DNA of 64,000 nt from Parasitella parasitica. Taxonomy: Eukaryota; Mucoromycota; Mucoromycetes; Mucorales; Mucoraceae. Position 1 is the first letter of the stretch. Every line of letters begins with the position of its first letter. The notes beneath the pieces were generated by a model. It did no database searches, was not told the origin of the DNA, and was given only the letters and a program-made list of their open reading frames with translations. This document shows, piece after piece, positions 12,167 to 23,985 of the stretch. The position numbers and the translations under genes were made by a program. The stretch is taken from NCBI GenBank assembly GCA_025201805.1, contig MU619278.1, positions 129,738-193,737 of the forward strand, given 5' to 3'.

Positions 12167-14024
12167 TTATTCCTCGTTATCCTCATCAAAGAACTTTTCA
12201 GCAACAATGTATTTGTCGTTTGTTTTGTAGAGTCTCTTGATACAAGCAATAGTCGCAGGCAAGGTCATGAATGCCCAGGCAGCAATAGGCAAGGATATGT
12301 AATCAAAGATGTTGCGCCAGGTACGAGACTCAGTCTTGCGATACAGTTCCCGATCAACGACTCGGTGAAGGTGCTCGTAAATGGCCAAAGTACCAAACAG
12401 CGGAAGAGGTAAAAATACAGTGATGATCTTGACAATGTTCCACAAGTTGGCAAAGAATTCGGAGGTGAGGATAGGATTTTCAGAAGGTTCGACAAAGGCG
12501 ACCATCGAGTGAGGTGGAAACAGGATAAACTGCATCAAAGGTACTGCAGCAAACATGAGCCAACCTGAGGTGACAGGAATCAGATGAGCTTCCATCACCT
12601 TGGTACACATGACAAGCTTGTCGAGCCAAAAGCTCGGTGCGGCGTACATGCTCGTCTTTTTGGCTGTGAGTGAAGCAAATACATGATTTCCATCCAACAC
12701 GGTATCCTTGACACCGAAAGAGTTGCGCAGAGTGTAAGCAAGATCGGCAATGCCGTTGTAATGGCGCTTAGCTTGGACAAAGCGAGCATGCATATTGGCA
12801 ACATAGCCAGGAGTTTGGACGTTGGTCAAATTGATGGGTACAAAAATAGGGCAACAGCGAGCGAGTCCATCTGTCTTGAAAAAACACTTTAGCATCATGT
12901 GCATGTCCTCACCAACTGAATCAGCGTCTGTGTCCCAGTAGCCAACTCTTTCTGCCAGAACCATGCTAAGACTGTACGTAGAACAGGGAAATGAGAGTCC
13001 AGCACTGTTGCTCAAGCTGGACATGACCATGGCAGACCAGGTAATATCAGTCATTCTCACTGCAGCGGGAACTTCGTAACAGTTGCGGGAAAAGAAGATG
13101 GGTGGAGCAAACAGCAAAAAGTAGGGATCTTCTGCTCTGTTGAATGCCTTTTCGACCTAAATCATGAATTATACAGTTAGCTTTGGTTGTAATAAACACA
13201 TGTAACCACCATTACCTCGTTGGTATACAGCTCGGGGATAGATGAATCAGAATCGGATACAGTCAAGATAACCCGTCTTCTATCGATGCCTTGCTGCAAC
13301 ATTTGTGCACAGCCATGTCTTGCAGCATACGCTACATTGGAGCCCTTTCCGCGCGTTTCGCCGGGAATGTCAGCAGGATGAGCAGTTACAATAAACTGAA
13401 GAAAGCTATCCTTGAAATAGTCTGCCAGATTGTTTGATTTCTGTTCGTAATTCATTTCAGAGGCTTCCATGGCCAAGATAATGACATAGTTAGTCTGAGC
13501 ATTCCTATAATTTGTTTGGTTGTTTAGTACTGTGTCCTTCCCTTGATTCCCTTCTCCCCTCTTAACCCCTTTATTTACTTGTGATTGGCTAGGCGTTTGA
13601 TGGTGTCTCTCAATAGAGCCTCTGGCTCTGCATAATTAGGAACGATAAAAGCATGAATGAAATGAGAGTCATCGTATGGGTTCAATGCGGTTTCCATTTC
13701 TTCGAGCTCCTCAACCGATGTGATTCTTTCGCGTGTAGTAGTAGGAGAAGGAGGGCTAGTGGTAGTGCTGTCGGTCTTTTCTGCGCTGCTTTTGTTAGAT
13801 CTAAGGTTCCATTCACGAATGGTTTTCGTCATTTTGGTTGCTGTGGTGTAGAATTTGAATACATGATTTACTTGAGTGTACAAAAAGACGGCAAAATAAA
13901 CCAATAAAAATACAATGTAGGTACGAGGGATCAATAGAGGACCAAGAGGTAGCAACAGGACGGACCCAATGGCTACCATGGGAGCCACCAACTCGAATGG
14001 ATAATTTAATAGGGCTGCCTTCAT
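12167..14024 (-). CDS. Membrane glycosyltransferase family 2-like protein
   Basis: Three exons (13579-14024, 13216-13504, 12167-13156, complement) give 574 aa. Seen: two N-terminal membrane segments (about residues 10-50), a serine/threonine-rich cytosolic stretch, then a GT-A core. The core has a glycine/arginine acceptor loop (GETRGKGSNVAYAAR), an Asp-rich DSDSS motif typical of nucleotide-sugar/metal binding, an ED pair in SVGEDMHMM, and QAKRHYNG where processive enzymes carry a Q/RxxRW-like motif. Several hydrophobic segments follow, ending in an acidic tail. This matches the Glyco_trans_2_3/cellulose-synthase-like layout: a membrane enzyme that builds or extends a polysaccharide or glycolipid. 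The sugar cannot be deduced. It is not a canonical chitin synthase, since the QRRRW signature is missing. Confidence 0.8.
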
Positions 14025-15363
14025 CGTATTAAAAGAAATGAAATTAAAAGAAAAGCAGAAAAAAGAAAGGAGAGGAAAGTGCCTGCACTCTCTATTTATC
14101 TCTTTTTTGTTTCCTCCAAGCCTTTTTTAAAACCTCATTTTCACATTTGAGTGTAACACTAAATGTTCTTTATTTTTAACCACACTATAGTAAGAAGTGG
14201 AAAAAAATAGCGCAGCCCTAATGCCGAGATTGCGCAAGAATAATCATCCTTTTTTCGTGAATCTGGATGTTACCCATTGTTGTGAGTTGTCCTTACTGTC
14301 GTTGTACTCTGGATTTTTTTTGTGAAATCACAGTATTTCATAGAAGGAGTATTATAGATTTGAGTCATAATTTGTCGCTTACAAAAATTATATTGTGAAC
14401 TTGTCTTGGTTTTCAAAATAACCCTGACTATTTTGATTAACAGAGTCAACCACGGGAAGGTGGAAGCTCATCTGACCCCCAAGCACCCTCCCCCACCCAG
14501 ATCTCCAACAAATAAATGTTCGGTGGTCCTCGTCACCTTTGCTAAAATAGAGTAGCTGTAGCAGACTATCTTCCTCATGCAGCTTGGACTGGTTGGCCAT
14601 AACTAGCGATTCTCTGAAGCTCTTTTTTTTTTTTTGCAAGGAACGTTCAAGACTATTTTACAAAACTAGCCTCTGATCTACCCAGTGATTATAGCGTACT
14701 ATGAAAAGAGCCTTTTAATTAGCTATCACCTTTTTATATCTAAAGCCTCCCATTGCCAGCTTATTTATTAAATAAAGATAGGGGGGATATACGTTCAGTT
14801 GTCGTAAAAGTATAAATTATGATTTTTGTTTAATTAGCAATATGTGCTCTCTTACTACATACAACTTTATTTATACAATCATGTCATTAAGTGTAACAAA
14901 TGTACAACAAAGAAAAGAGGTTTGAAACGTGATGTTATCCACCTTAGACTATGGAAGGATTTTAACAATGAGAATCTGATTCTTTATGATAGAAAACCAT
15001 ATTCTTTTTCCTTTTGTGTTCTTGTTGCCCTGATGATTTTTTTTTTAAAAAAAAGCTCAGATCGGATCCAAAAATCAATACAATACGGGGATTGAATACA
15101 CGGTATGATGATATTGCCATGGTTTGGCATTGATCTAGTAGCAAATACAAGCATATCATCATGATATCAGTCCTCGAGTAAATAACATCATGCAAATGTA
15201 TATCATATTACTCTTTGTAAGAGTCATTGACTGCAAGCAAGATGACAAAAGATCAAAAATTAAGGAGAGGATTAAAAAACGCATACAAGAAGCTGATTTC
15301 AGCTTTCATGCCAAATACGTGGCGTGGTTTGGCCAAATACTGTATTCCTTTTATTAGATGTAT
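14025..15363. other. Intergenic, promoter of the GT2 gene plus unexplained sequence
   Basis: An open frame on the minus strand at 14388-14639 (83 codons, with CWRSGWGRVLGGQMS) is not recognised and is probably chance. A T-run/A-run pair lies near 15038-15055. Confidence 0.5.
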
Positions 15364-17278
15364 CTACTTTTTCTTTTTGCTACTAGTCTTGATTTTTCTC
15401 TTCTTTTCCGCCTTGGGGAGTTTATGCTTTCTACGTTCTCTAGCTTCTTCTTTGGTTTTCTGTTTTCTTTCCTTCTTGTCATCTTTGTCCTCATTCTTTT
15501 TGCCTCTTGGAGGTCTGGATCTCCTCTCTCCATCATCATCTTCAGAATCGTCTTCAGAGTCTTCCTCAGATGAATCGCTTTTATCGTGTTCTTTTTCTTC
15601 TTCTGTTGCTGCTGCTTCAGCCTCAAATATATCATCATCTTCGTCATCATGTATGTCTAGCTGCTGTATAGACTTTGTTACACCAGTGCCAAGTAAATCG
15701 GCATAAACAAGACTTTCTCCTCCGCCTTGCTCTACTATCAATGTATCTCTATCAATATCAATGACTTCCTCCAATGTGCTAGGTATATACGATTTCATGA
15801 AAATCTCGTCCTCCGCCTTGTTGATTGAGAGACTCGGGTTCGTCTTCATTTCCTCTTGAATCTGGCATGCATGACAATGAGTAACCCATACCCACATACA
15901 TGACACAATCATACATACCTTTTCCAAGCGAGCATCGACTTGTTCTTCCTCATTACCAAATGTAGCATCAGTGACAAACTTGAAAAGCTCCATATAACTC
16001 ATCACTTGCACTCCCTTTTTGGAAAAGTAATCTGTAACATTAGAAATGTCCTTTCTTAAGAATTCGGATGCGTGAGGGTGGTCATGCTCCACAGATTGAG
16101 ACACATCGATAATGTAAAGCTTTCGGGAATGGTACAAAATGTTATATTCGCTCAAATCAGCATGCACCAGTTTGCAGACTTGATACATGGTGCGCACGTT
16201 TTTCACAAGCTGATAGTACAAGGCTGGATATTTTGAATCCTCAATTTGAGCGTCCTTTAGGCGAGGATAAGCCCATCCATTTTTGTCGCCCAAAAATTCC
16301 ATCACCAGAACATGCATTCTCAACACCAGTGCGTTGGGTGAAGGGATACCTGCCTGTTGAAGACGTCGCAAATTACGCATCTCCTTTTCTGCCCATACTT
16401 TGACCATTTTTCTAGGGTTAGATTTGGAATAACCATGTCTAAAACGGAACTCGCCCGTAACGTATCTGTCACGATCCTTGAATGTCAGAATGGATGTTTT
16501 GTATACTTTAATGGCTTTGTGTTGGCCATCTTCTGTCATAGCATGGTATACATTAGCTTCTTTTCCGGTACTGATGCAACCATTGATCTCGTAGAAAATG
16601 CCTCTATTCAGCATTTTGAAGAGAATAATACGAGTACGAGGGTCCAGCACTTGCTCTACAGTCGCACGATCCGCTTTATCCTTTTGTACAGTCCTAAATT
16701 TTTAACAAGCATTAATGATTCTACTACAGTGCTGGCAGTATCCAGACTTACTTGTCTCCACTGGCCTTCTTGGAACTCAATTTAATATCGCTTGCAACGG
16801 AAGATGTGATTTTTGATGGGTTGTAGTCTTCTCCAATATGAATCCTACTAGCAAAATGACCCAAACTGTCGATTTGGCTATCCAACATTTGTTTTTTATC
16901 CCGAGTGATTACTTGACCATCGGCTGCAGGAGCTGCTCCAGGTTTACGAATAGGTGCTGGTGCTAGTTTTTTGTTGACTGCAGGTGCTGGCTTGTCAGCA
17001 GACGCAGATGGTGCAATTTGTTGACGAAGCTTGTTGTATTGTTTGGTGAAGTCTAATTATAACTAGTAAATACCATTGATACTGAAAGCTCTATTTCCAC
17101 TAATATCTTAGTTACCGCCGGTAGCATTATCCCACATGTCTGTATCATTGAGTTCATCGTCGAGATAATCATCATAATCATCGTAATCATCAAATTCCTC
17201 CACTGCTAATTCTTCATCTACGAGACTCTCAATAGGTAATTCTTGAGTAGTTTCCAACTCTTTCAAGTCTACTGACAT
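15364..17278 (-). CDS. RIO1: Atypical protein kinase/ATPase RIO1
   Basis: Four exons (17116-17278, 16752-17052, 15919-16693, 15364-15861, complement) give 578 aa. RIO1 acts in late cytoplasmic maturation of the 40S ribosomal subunit. Seen: an acidic N-terminus (DDYDDYDDY), a P-loop-like [11 protein letters not shown], the RIO1 insert with [10 protein letters not shown], the catalytic loop [12 protein letters not shown], the metal-binding [13 protein letters not shown], and a long acidic then lysine-rich C-terminal tail as in yeast and animal RIO1. Intron 3 (15862-15918) is 57 bp with no in-frame stop. Reading through it would insert a cysteine/tryptophan-rich stretch absent from the family, so I treat it as spliced. 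Confidence 0.93.
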
Positions 17279-18703
17279 GATTTTAATTGTTTAAATTGTG
17301 TGAAGAAGGTGAACATTGCTAAAAAAAATCCAAAAAAATATTTTGACATGAAAGATGTTCCATAAGCCACCTCCAAAAATAAAAAATTGGTATGTTGACA
17401 AGCGCAGTAAAAGCTCATCTTTCAATGGCAAAAGCTTCCTCAATGCCTGCAACAGTGTATAGACGAATTCATGTATTCATGTGCTACTAACAACTCTTTG
17501 ACTTGAGCCTATAATAGTCTGAATCTATCATTTAAGGTATTCCAGAACTCGTTTATTCGTGATTTTTATATATCTCTGAAGCGGAAAAGTACTCTCAATT
17601 ATGACCCTTGATCCATAGAAGCCTTCTGAAGTAATTTCAGCATTTTTCTCGATCAAAAAAATTTCATTGATTTTTAGAGATTTTTCCCTTGATATCATAA
17701 GGCTTTTTTTGTCGATTTCACAAGATCCGATTTTACACCCCAAAAACTGAATATTTTTAAAAGATATACATTAATGAAAAGTGCTTCAAAATTTCTAATC
17801 TATTACATCAAAGACTCTTTTTTGCTGTTACTTAACCAGAATTTTGAGTTATGCTCAATAAAATGATTTTTTGATTTTTTCGATTTAATCGACGTTTTCA
17901 GTATAAATTTGTTATAAATTTTACACCATTCGATAGAGCGTCAAAAATAATTATCAAGTCTATTAATTTATATTGCACATTGTATTACTACACTTTCGAG
18001 TATTCATGAGAAATAGGACAATTTTTTTTTTTTTTAAAAAAAAACTTTCAAATCAAACAGAAGTTTATTCAAGATCGATATTCGGAGTTTCAATCTTTAT
18101 TGAAGAAGATGCTCAAATAGGTTGTATACATTCATTAGAATATTTTCATTTGTACATTAGAGTAATTGATAGATGCTAAATACAAGTAAACAGGCTCTGC
18201 ATATCTCAAGTAAGCTATTGAGGTTTTTTTAGCCATTTTTTGTTTTTAATAGCAGAAATATTCTATTTTGTTGCACTCTCCTAAAGGGTGATGCTCTTAA
18301 ATACGTAAAAAATGTTTGTTGATGTTGTAATTGATGATTTTGATAACACACTTTGATTAAACCAACAATAGATCAAATCTTACTATCACCTGATTGAGTT
18401 CAAGTAGTTGTATATTACGTTTTCTTTGACAGATGAGCTCAAAAAATTGGAACACTCATCGAACCTTTTAGCCCATTGGCAGATGCTTCCTATTATATTG
18501 ACTGGAAAATCCAGTATGATTTAGCCATTATTGAGATGCATTTAACGGATACTCTATGATGAAGCGTGATATTAATATGTCCAGTGACGAGATTTCATTG
18601 CATTCCATCTGGAGGGATCTCGATCCAACTATCGCGCTACAGAAACCAGTCCTATTTCAAAGGAATAAGCAAGCTTTGCGTCCTATTCTTTGCTCTTCAT
18701 ATC
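17279..18703. other. Intergenic, very AT-rich
   Basis: Contains the RIO1 promoter at the left. A long T-run followed by an A-run (about 18021-18044) can form a hairpin. No coding sequence is supported. Confidence 0.6.
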
Positions 18704-19234
18704 ATGACATCTAAGGCAACACAGGAATACAGATCCTCTTTCATCACACTTATATCACAGCTCTCTGAAATAGAGCAAAAGGGACAAGAATTCTTTGATA
18801 AAATGTATATACAATGAAAGCATATGGTATAATTCCGGTATTAAATGCTTTCCAAACAAAATGTTAGTGAAAAATCTGTATTTACACCATATGATCCAGC
18901 AGAAGCAAAAGGTCAGTATGCTCTATGCATATACACATAGTTCGTGAAATGTTGACATGTATAATTGCTAGCGGATTACAATCATTTGATAAACACACTT
19001 GAAGCGCTAGAAACACATGCTAGAAGCTGTGGTTTATTGAGCATATCAGGACATGCAGATGCGCAAAATACAAGAAATTTAGCGACACGCAATGCAGAAA
19101 CATTACAGGCAGTGGATACGTTCTTTCAGGAAAAGAATCGTTTATTAATGAATATTAGAGCAGCTGTGAATGCGTCCTCAGTTGTGGGAACATCATCTAA
19201 TGCTACAATCACTACCACTAATATTACCAAATAA
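18704..19234 (+). CDS. Small helical protein of unknown function
   Basis: Three exons (18704-18804, 18868-18911, 18972-19234) join in phase to 135 aa starting MTSKATQEYRSSF. The first two thirds look alpha-helical and coiled-coil-like (heptads in LISQLSEIEQKGQEFFDK and NHLINTLEALETHA). The end is Ser/Thr/Asn-rich. Size and helix content resemble subunits of Mediator or kinetochore-type complexes, but I do not recognise a family and assign none. The middle exon is only 44 bp and is supported by strong donor and acceptor sites and by phase agreement. It lies about 190 bp upstream of the GRP94 gene on the same strand. Confidence 0.65.
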
Positions 19235-19424
19235 AGATCTCTCTATCTCTTTTTCTACCTACGTACTGTAGAGCCAAATACACGATCTTTTTACACCTTG
19301 TTTATGCGGAAAAGAAAATTTTATCCAATGATATAATGACACCTAGATCTTTTTTAAAAAAGCTATGATGGCTGTGTAAAGAGGCAACCGTCTCTCTTCT
19401 ATCTCTTTCTTTTTCAAGAAAAAC

Positions 19425-21836
19425 ATGAGACTGAATTGCATTTTATTGCTGCTCACTAGTCTGCTGGTGTTTGTAGCGGCACCTGTGTTGGCGGATCAAA
19501 ATCAGCAGAAACCTATCAATGCTGTTGCATCAAGTCAACAGCAAGAGGGAAAGCCGGTCGGTACAGACCCCTTGGCTGGCTTGCCAAACGACATCCCGGA
19601 AGACGAACTTGCTTCTTTGGAAAAGGAAAAATTCACGTTTCAGGTACAGCATTCAAGGAAGCTCAATTTTCGCATACATGGTTCTGATAGCTGTAAATGT
19701 ATCTAGACTGAAGTTTCTCGTTTAATGCATCTCATTATCAACTCACTCTACAAAACGCGTGAAATCTTTTTAAGAGAATTGATTTCCAATGCGTCTGATG
19801 CTTTGGACAAGATCCGATTTCTCTCTCTGACAGACCCTGAGGCTATTGCAGCTAATCCCGGCCTCGAAATTACCATTGCTGCTGATCCCGACAAAAAAAC
19901 ATTGGTCATTACTGACACTGGCATTGGCATGACTCGCCAACAGCTCAAGGACAACTTGGGCACAATTGCAAAATCGGGCACATCTGAATTTCTGGCCAAA
20001 ATGGAAAGCGGCAACAGCGATATCACTCAGATTGGGCAATTTGGCGTTGGTTTTTATTCCGTGTTTTTGGTTGCTGATAAAGTTACTGTTGCGTCTAAAT
20101 CAAACGACGACCCAGACCAATACATTTGGATGAGCACTGCTGTCGATGATTTCACTATTGCCAAGGATCCTCGTGGAAATACCTTGAAACGTGGTACTCA
20201 GATCACTCTTTACCTGAAGCCTGATGCTTACCGTTTCTTGCAAGAAAAGAATTTGAAGGAGCTGGTGCACAAGTATTCTCAATTTATCACCTTTCCCATC
20301 ATGGTTTGGAGTGGGCAAGAAGAGGAAGTTCCAGTCGAAGAACAGGATACCTTACTAAACAGCGATTTGATAGAAGAAAGCATGGACGACGACAACAAGA
20401 ATGACAAGAAGAAAACCGAAAAGCGCATGGTATATGGGTGGCATCATGTTAATGTTCAAAAGCCTATTTGGATGAGGGACCCTAAGGATATTACTGACAA
20501 AGACCACAAAGAGTTCTTCAAATCATTGACTCGCGAGCCTACTGATCCTTTGGCATGGACTCATTTCAAAGGCGAAGGAGAAATCGAATTCAGAACGCTG
20601 CTATACGTACCTTCTGTTGTCAACGACGTCTTTTATCAGAACGTTCAAAAAGACGAATCCAACCATCCCATCAAACTATTTGTCAAGCGTGTGTTTATCA
20701 GTGACGAAGTTGATTTACTGCCCAAATGGCTTTCGTTCCTCAAGGGTATCGTGGATGCGGATGATATGCCCCTCAACGTTTCTCGTGAAACATTGCAAAA
20801 ACATCGTAGTCTTCGTATTATCACTCGTCATTTGGTCAAAAAGGCACTAGACATGTTTACTAGTCTCAGCGAAAGTGACCCCAAGGCATTTGCTAAATTT
20901 TTGGGCCAATATAGCACTATTTTGAAGTACGGAGCCATCGAAGATCAGCCTTATCGCAAGAAAATCACTAGCCTTTTACGATTTGCTACCTCATCCAATA
21001 CTGAGCCGTTTAGCAGCAGTTTGGATGACTATATTGATCGTGCCAAGGCAGATCAGAAGAGTATTTACTTTATGACTGGTAGCAACAATGCCGAAATTGA
21101 GCAATCACCATTTATTGAAAGCTTGCTTGCCCGTGGCTACGAAATCATGTACTTTACTGATCCCATCGATGAATCCTTTGTTGATAAAATCCCTGGTTAC
21201 AATGGCAAGCAATTTGTTAACATTGCCAAAGGCGATTTGACATTCGGAGACGACGAGGTGGAAGCAGACCGCGATTTGGAGGTTAAGTTTAGACCTCTGA
21301 CTGACTGGTTAGTGGACACGCTACACGAGAGCGTTGAAAAGGCGGTTATTTCTCGACGCTTGACAACTTCACCATTCGCTATTGTAGCCCCCAAATCAGG
21401 ACTTAGTGGCCATGCTCAACGTGTTTTGGATGCCCAAGGCGCGAATCACAAAAATCCCAACATGGAATATATTTTGCAAAGCATGCGAATGCAAAAGAAG
21501 ATTTTAGAAATAAATCCCAACCACCCTGTGATCTCAACTTTGTTGGACTATGTGAAGGAGGACAATATCACCGAAGAAATGATCAACCTGATCCAGTTGA
21601 TGTACGAAACGACTGCAATCCGAAGCGGTTTCCCTTTGAAAGACATGACGCAGTTTGCCGGTCGTGTAGAAGGTTTGATCCGCAAAGCAGTTGGCGTTTC
21701 CATCTTGGAAGAAGCCAAGATTAAGGTTAAAAAGGCAAATGAGAAAACTGAACAGGAACGAGAAGCGGATCAACAGCTGAAAAAGACTAATATTGTCTAT
21801 GAAGACGAAAACGATGTTGATCATGACGAACTATAA
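19425..21836 (+). CDS. Endoplasmin / GRP94, ER-lumen HSP90 chaperone
   Basis: Two exons (19425-19643 and 19707-21836) give 782 aa. The N-terminus is a signal peptide (hydrophobic run, then PVLADQ). The HSP90 ATPase domain has RELISNASDALDKIR, DTGIGMT and GQFGVGFYSVFL. A short acidic linker (MDDDNKNDKKKTEK) leads to the middle domain (KLFVKRVFI, LPLNVSRE-type) and the C-terminal dimerisation domain. The last residues are DVDHDEL, an HDEL ER-retention signal. GRP94 folds secretory and membrane clients. The family is missing from budding yeast, so its presence fits an early-diverging fungus. The intron falls just before the conserved EVSRLMHLIINSLY. Confidence 0.96.
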
Positions 21837-22162
21837 AATTTATAAATAAATAAAAGTGGGCTTGGCAAAATAGTTACATAAAATGGCTTGCATGCCCCAC
21901 TATTGATCTTTAGGCGAAAAGCAAAGTATACACTAAGACCAGATATAAAAGCCGTTGTCATGGCAAATATGATCTAGATTCTTGCATTTGCGAGTAATTG
22001 AACTTTCTTTAATTTTGTGCAAATTGCAATAAAATTCACTTTTTTTAGTTTATTTTGGTACCTTCCATATTTAGCCACCAAGAAATATATACAAAAAGCC
22101 AAGGTTAATTAGTTTGTCCTCTTTTCTTTCTTTCTTTTTCGTCTTCCCCTTGATTGTAGAAT

Positions 22163-23076
22163 ATGCCACCTGTCGACTACACAAGCTACGAGAATTACCT
22201 GGTGGCACGGCAAGCCGTAGCAGAAGCAACCACGAATAGACTCACACCGACAGAGGATCAAAAGATCATTCTGATTATTATTGGTGTGTATACGGCTGCC
22301 ATTTTGATTTTATGGAACATGCCTATAGCAAAAATCATTTTATCGCCATTTAAGGTACAGATCCGTCTTCTATATTCGCATTGCATGTACTAAGTCTGCT
22401 TTAGCTATTGACTGTTGGCTTACATGAGTTTTCACATGCATTTGTGGGCTGTCTTACTTGCGCCAAAATTGAATCTATCGAAATCGATCCAGACGAGGGT
22501 GGTGTTACTAGAATGGTAAAGTATATATTGAGACGATCCACGTTTGACATGGTAAATTGATTGAAATTTTAGCGAGGCGGTATCCCAATGTGTACCTTGC
22601 CAGCTGGCTATCTGGGTTCCTCATTGATTGGTGCTATTTTGGTAATGTGTGGATTTAACATAATGGCATCCAAAATTGCAAGCATCTTTTTGGGCGTATG
22701 TCTGTTATTCACGCTATGGTGGGCCAAGAACTGGCTGACTAGAGGCATTGGACTTTTATTTATTGGCGTCATGATCTTTTTATGGTGGTTGGCGCATGGC
22801 GTAGGCCTTCGATATTTTGTGTTGTTTGTGGGTGTTATGTCATGTCTCTACTGCCTTTGGGATATCTTGGATGATTTGGTATTCCGGAAAGTTCACGAGT
22901 CGGATGCTTCAAAATTTGCGCAAGTGTGTGGGCATTGTATGTCCAGTCGAGTATGGGGTGTGTTCTGGTTCATTATCAGTCTGGTCTTTTTTATTGTAGG
23001 TATCCTTATTGGTTTGGCTGCTTTCAAAGAAGATCAACAGACTCAACAGCAACAGGCACAAGGGTTTGGCTGGTAA
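22163..23076 (+). CDS. M50B-like multi-pass membrane protein (putative zinc peptidase)
   Basis: Three exons (22163-22354, 22405-22515, 22573-23076) give 268 aa. Seen: one membrane helix near residues 38-60, then the sequence LHEFSHAF at residues 70-77, an HExxH zinc-site motif (His71, Glu72, His75). It is followed by a second conserved block (PDEGGVTRM, RGGIPMCTLPAGYLG) and five or so further hydrophobic helices, ending in a glutamine-rich tail. This layout matches the fungal peptidase M50B-like family. Substrate and compartment are unknown. Only the joined exons show the zinc motif, since exon 2 is 111 bp. Confidence 0.85.
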
Positions 23077-23490
23077 AATTCGATTATTTGCGGCTTAATT
23101 ATTGTATATACCCCCCTCGCATTTCTACGGATTATGAATGAAATAATAAACATTGTTTTGTAAATAAGCATTTGCTATAGAACGACAATTCTTTGTCAAT
23201 GGATCAGCAAAAGGACTAGATTCATTATTATCAAGGGATTTTTGAGGAGTGCCACCTATACTGTATCAATAGGTAGTAACAGCGAGGCAGTCGAGGAAAT
23301 TTACGAATTACCAACAATCTTTTAATAATAATAAACAAAAATGCCTATTAGAAAACGAATTATACAATATTAAATGTGGTTTTCAAAGCTTTGACTACAG
23401 TAAATTTATGAAATTGATCTGTGTTTGTATATTCAGGTTGTTTGACATCTCAACACCATTAAAAAATCGGGAAAATCTATGGTCTAAAAC

Positions 23491-23535
23491 AACAACAACA
23501 ATAACTACTACTACTTCTACTACTACTATTACTAT

Positions 23536-23585
<50 letters not shown>

Positions 23586-23612
23586 TTACTACTACTACTA
23601 CTACTCTTAATG
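23491..23612. repeat. ACT/TAC trinucleotide microsatellite
   Basis: A run of about 120 bp made almost wholly of ACT/TAC triplets, interrupted by ATT, TCT and a starting AAC block. In one forward frame it reads as poly-threonine, but no start, splice context or family supports a protein. Confidence 0.95.
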
Positions 23613-23985
23613 TTCAAGCTGTAACCGAGTAAAAGCACCTTGCAAGGGAAGGGAACTCAGTTGGGCCGCAGATGATTTTTCTCCAAAGATCAGCCATCTA
23701 TACATGCCAAATTTTGCCCGATGATTGAGGTATTTAAATGCAATGATCACGTCAAATTCTCTCACGTATACCCTACACTCTTACTAGTTTTGTTGCTCAC
23801 TTTTACCAGAAGACCTTGATGGATGTCTAATCGCATTGGAATGATGACGTAGGGTTTGTATCAGGGGGCGGACAGCAAAGTGAAAGGTCCTGGCATAGAA
23901 AGACAAAGGCCAGAAGAAGTCTTGGACATTGTATTTATTTATTGTTTCCTCCCCACTCTAAATTATTTCTATTTATCAACTAAAA

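Noticed and set aside
23408-23632. Poly-threonine protein over the microsatellite
   Set aside because: It is simple repeat translation, without a start context, splice support or homology.
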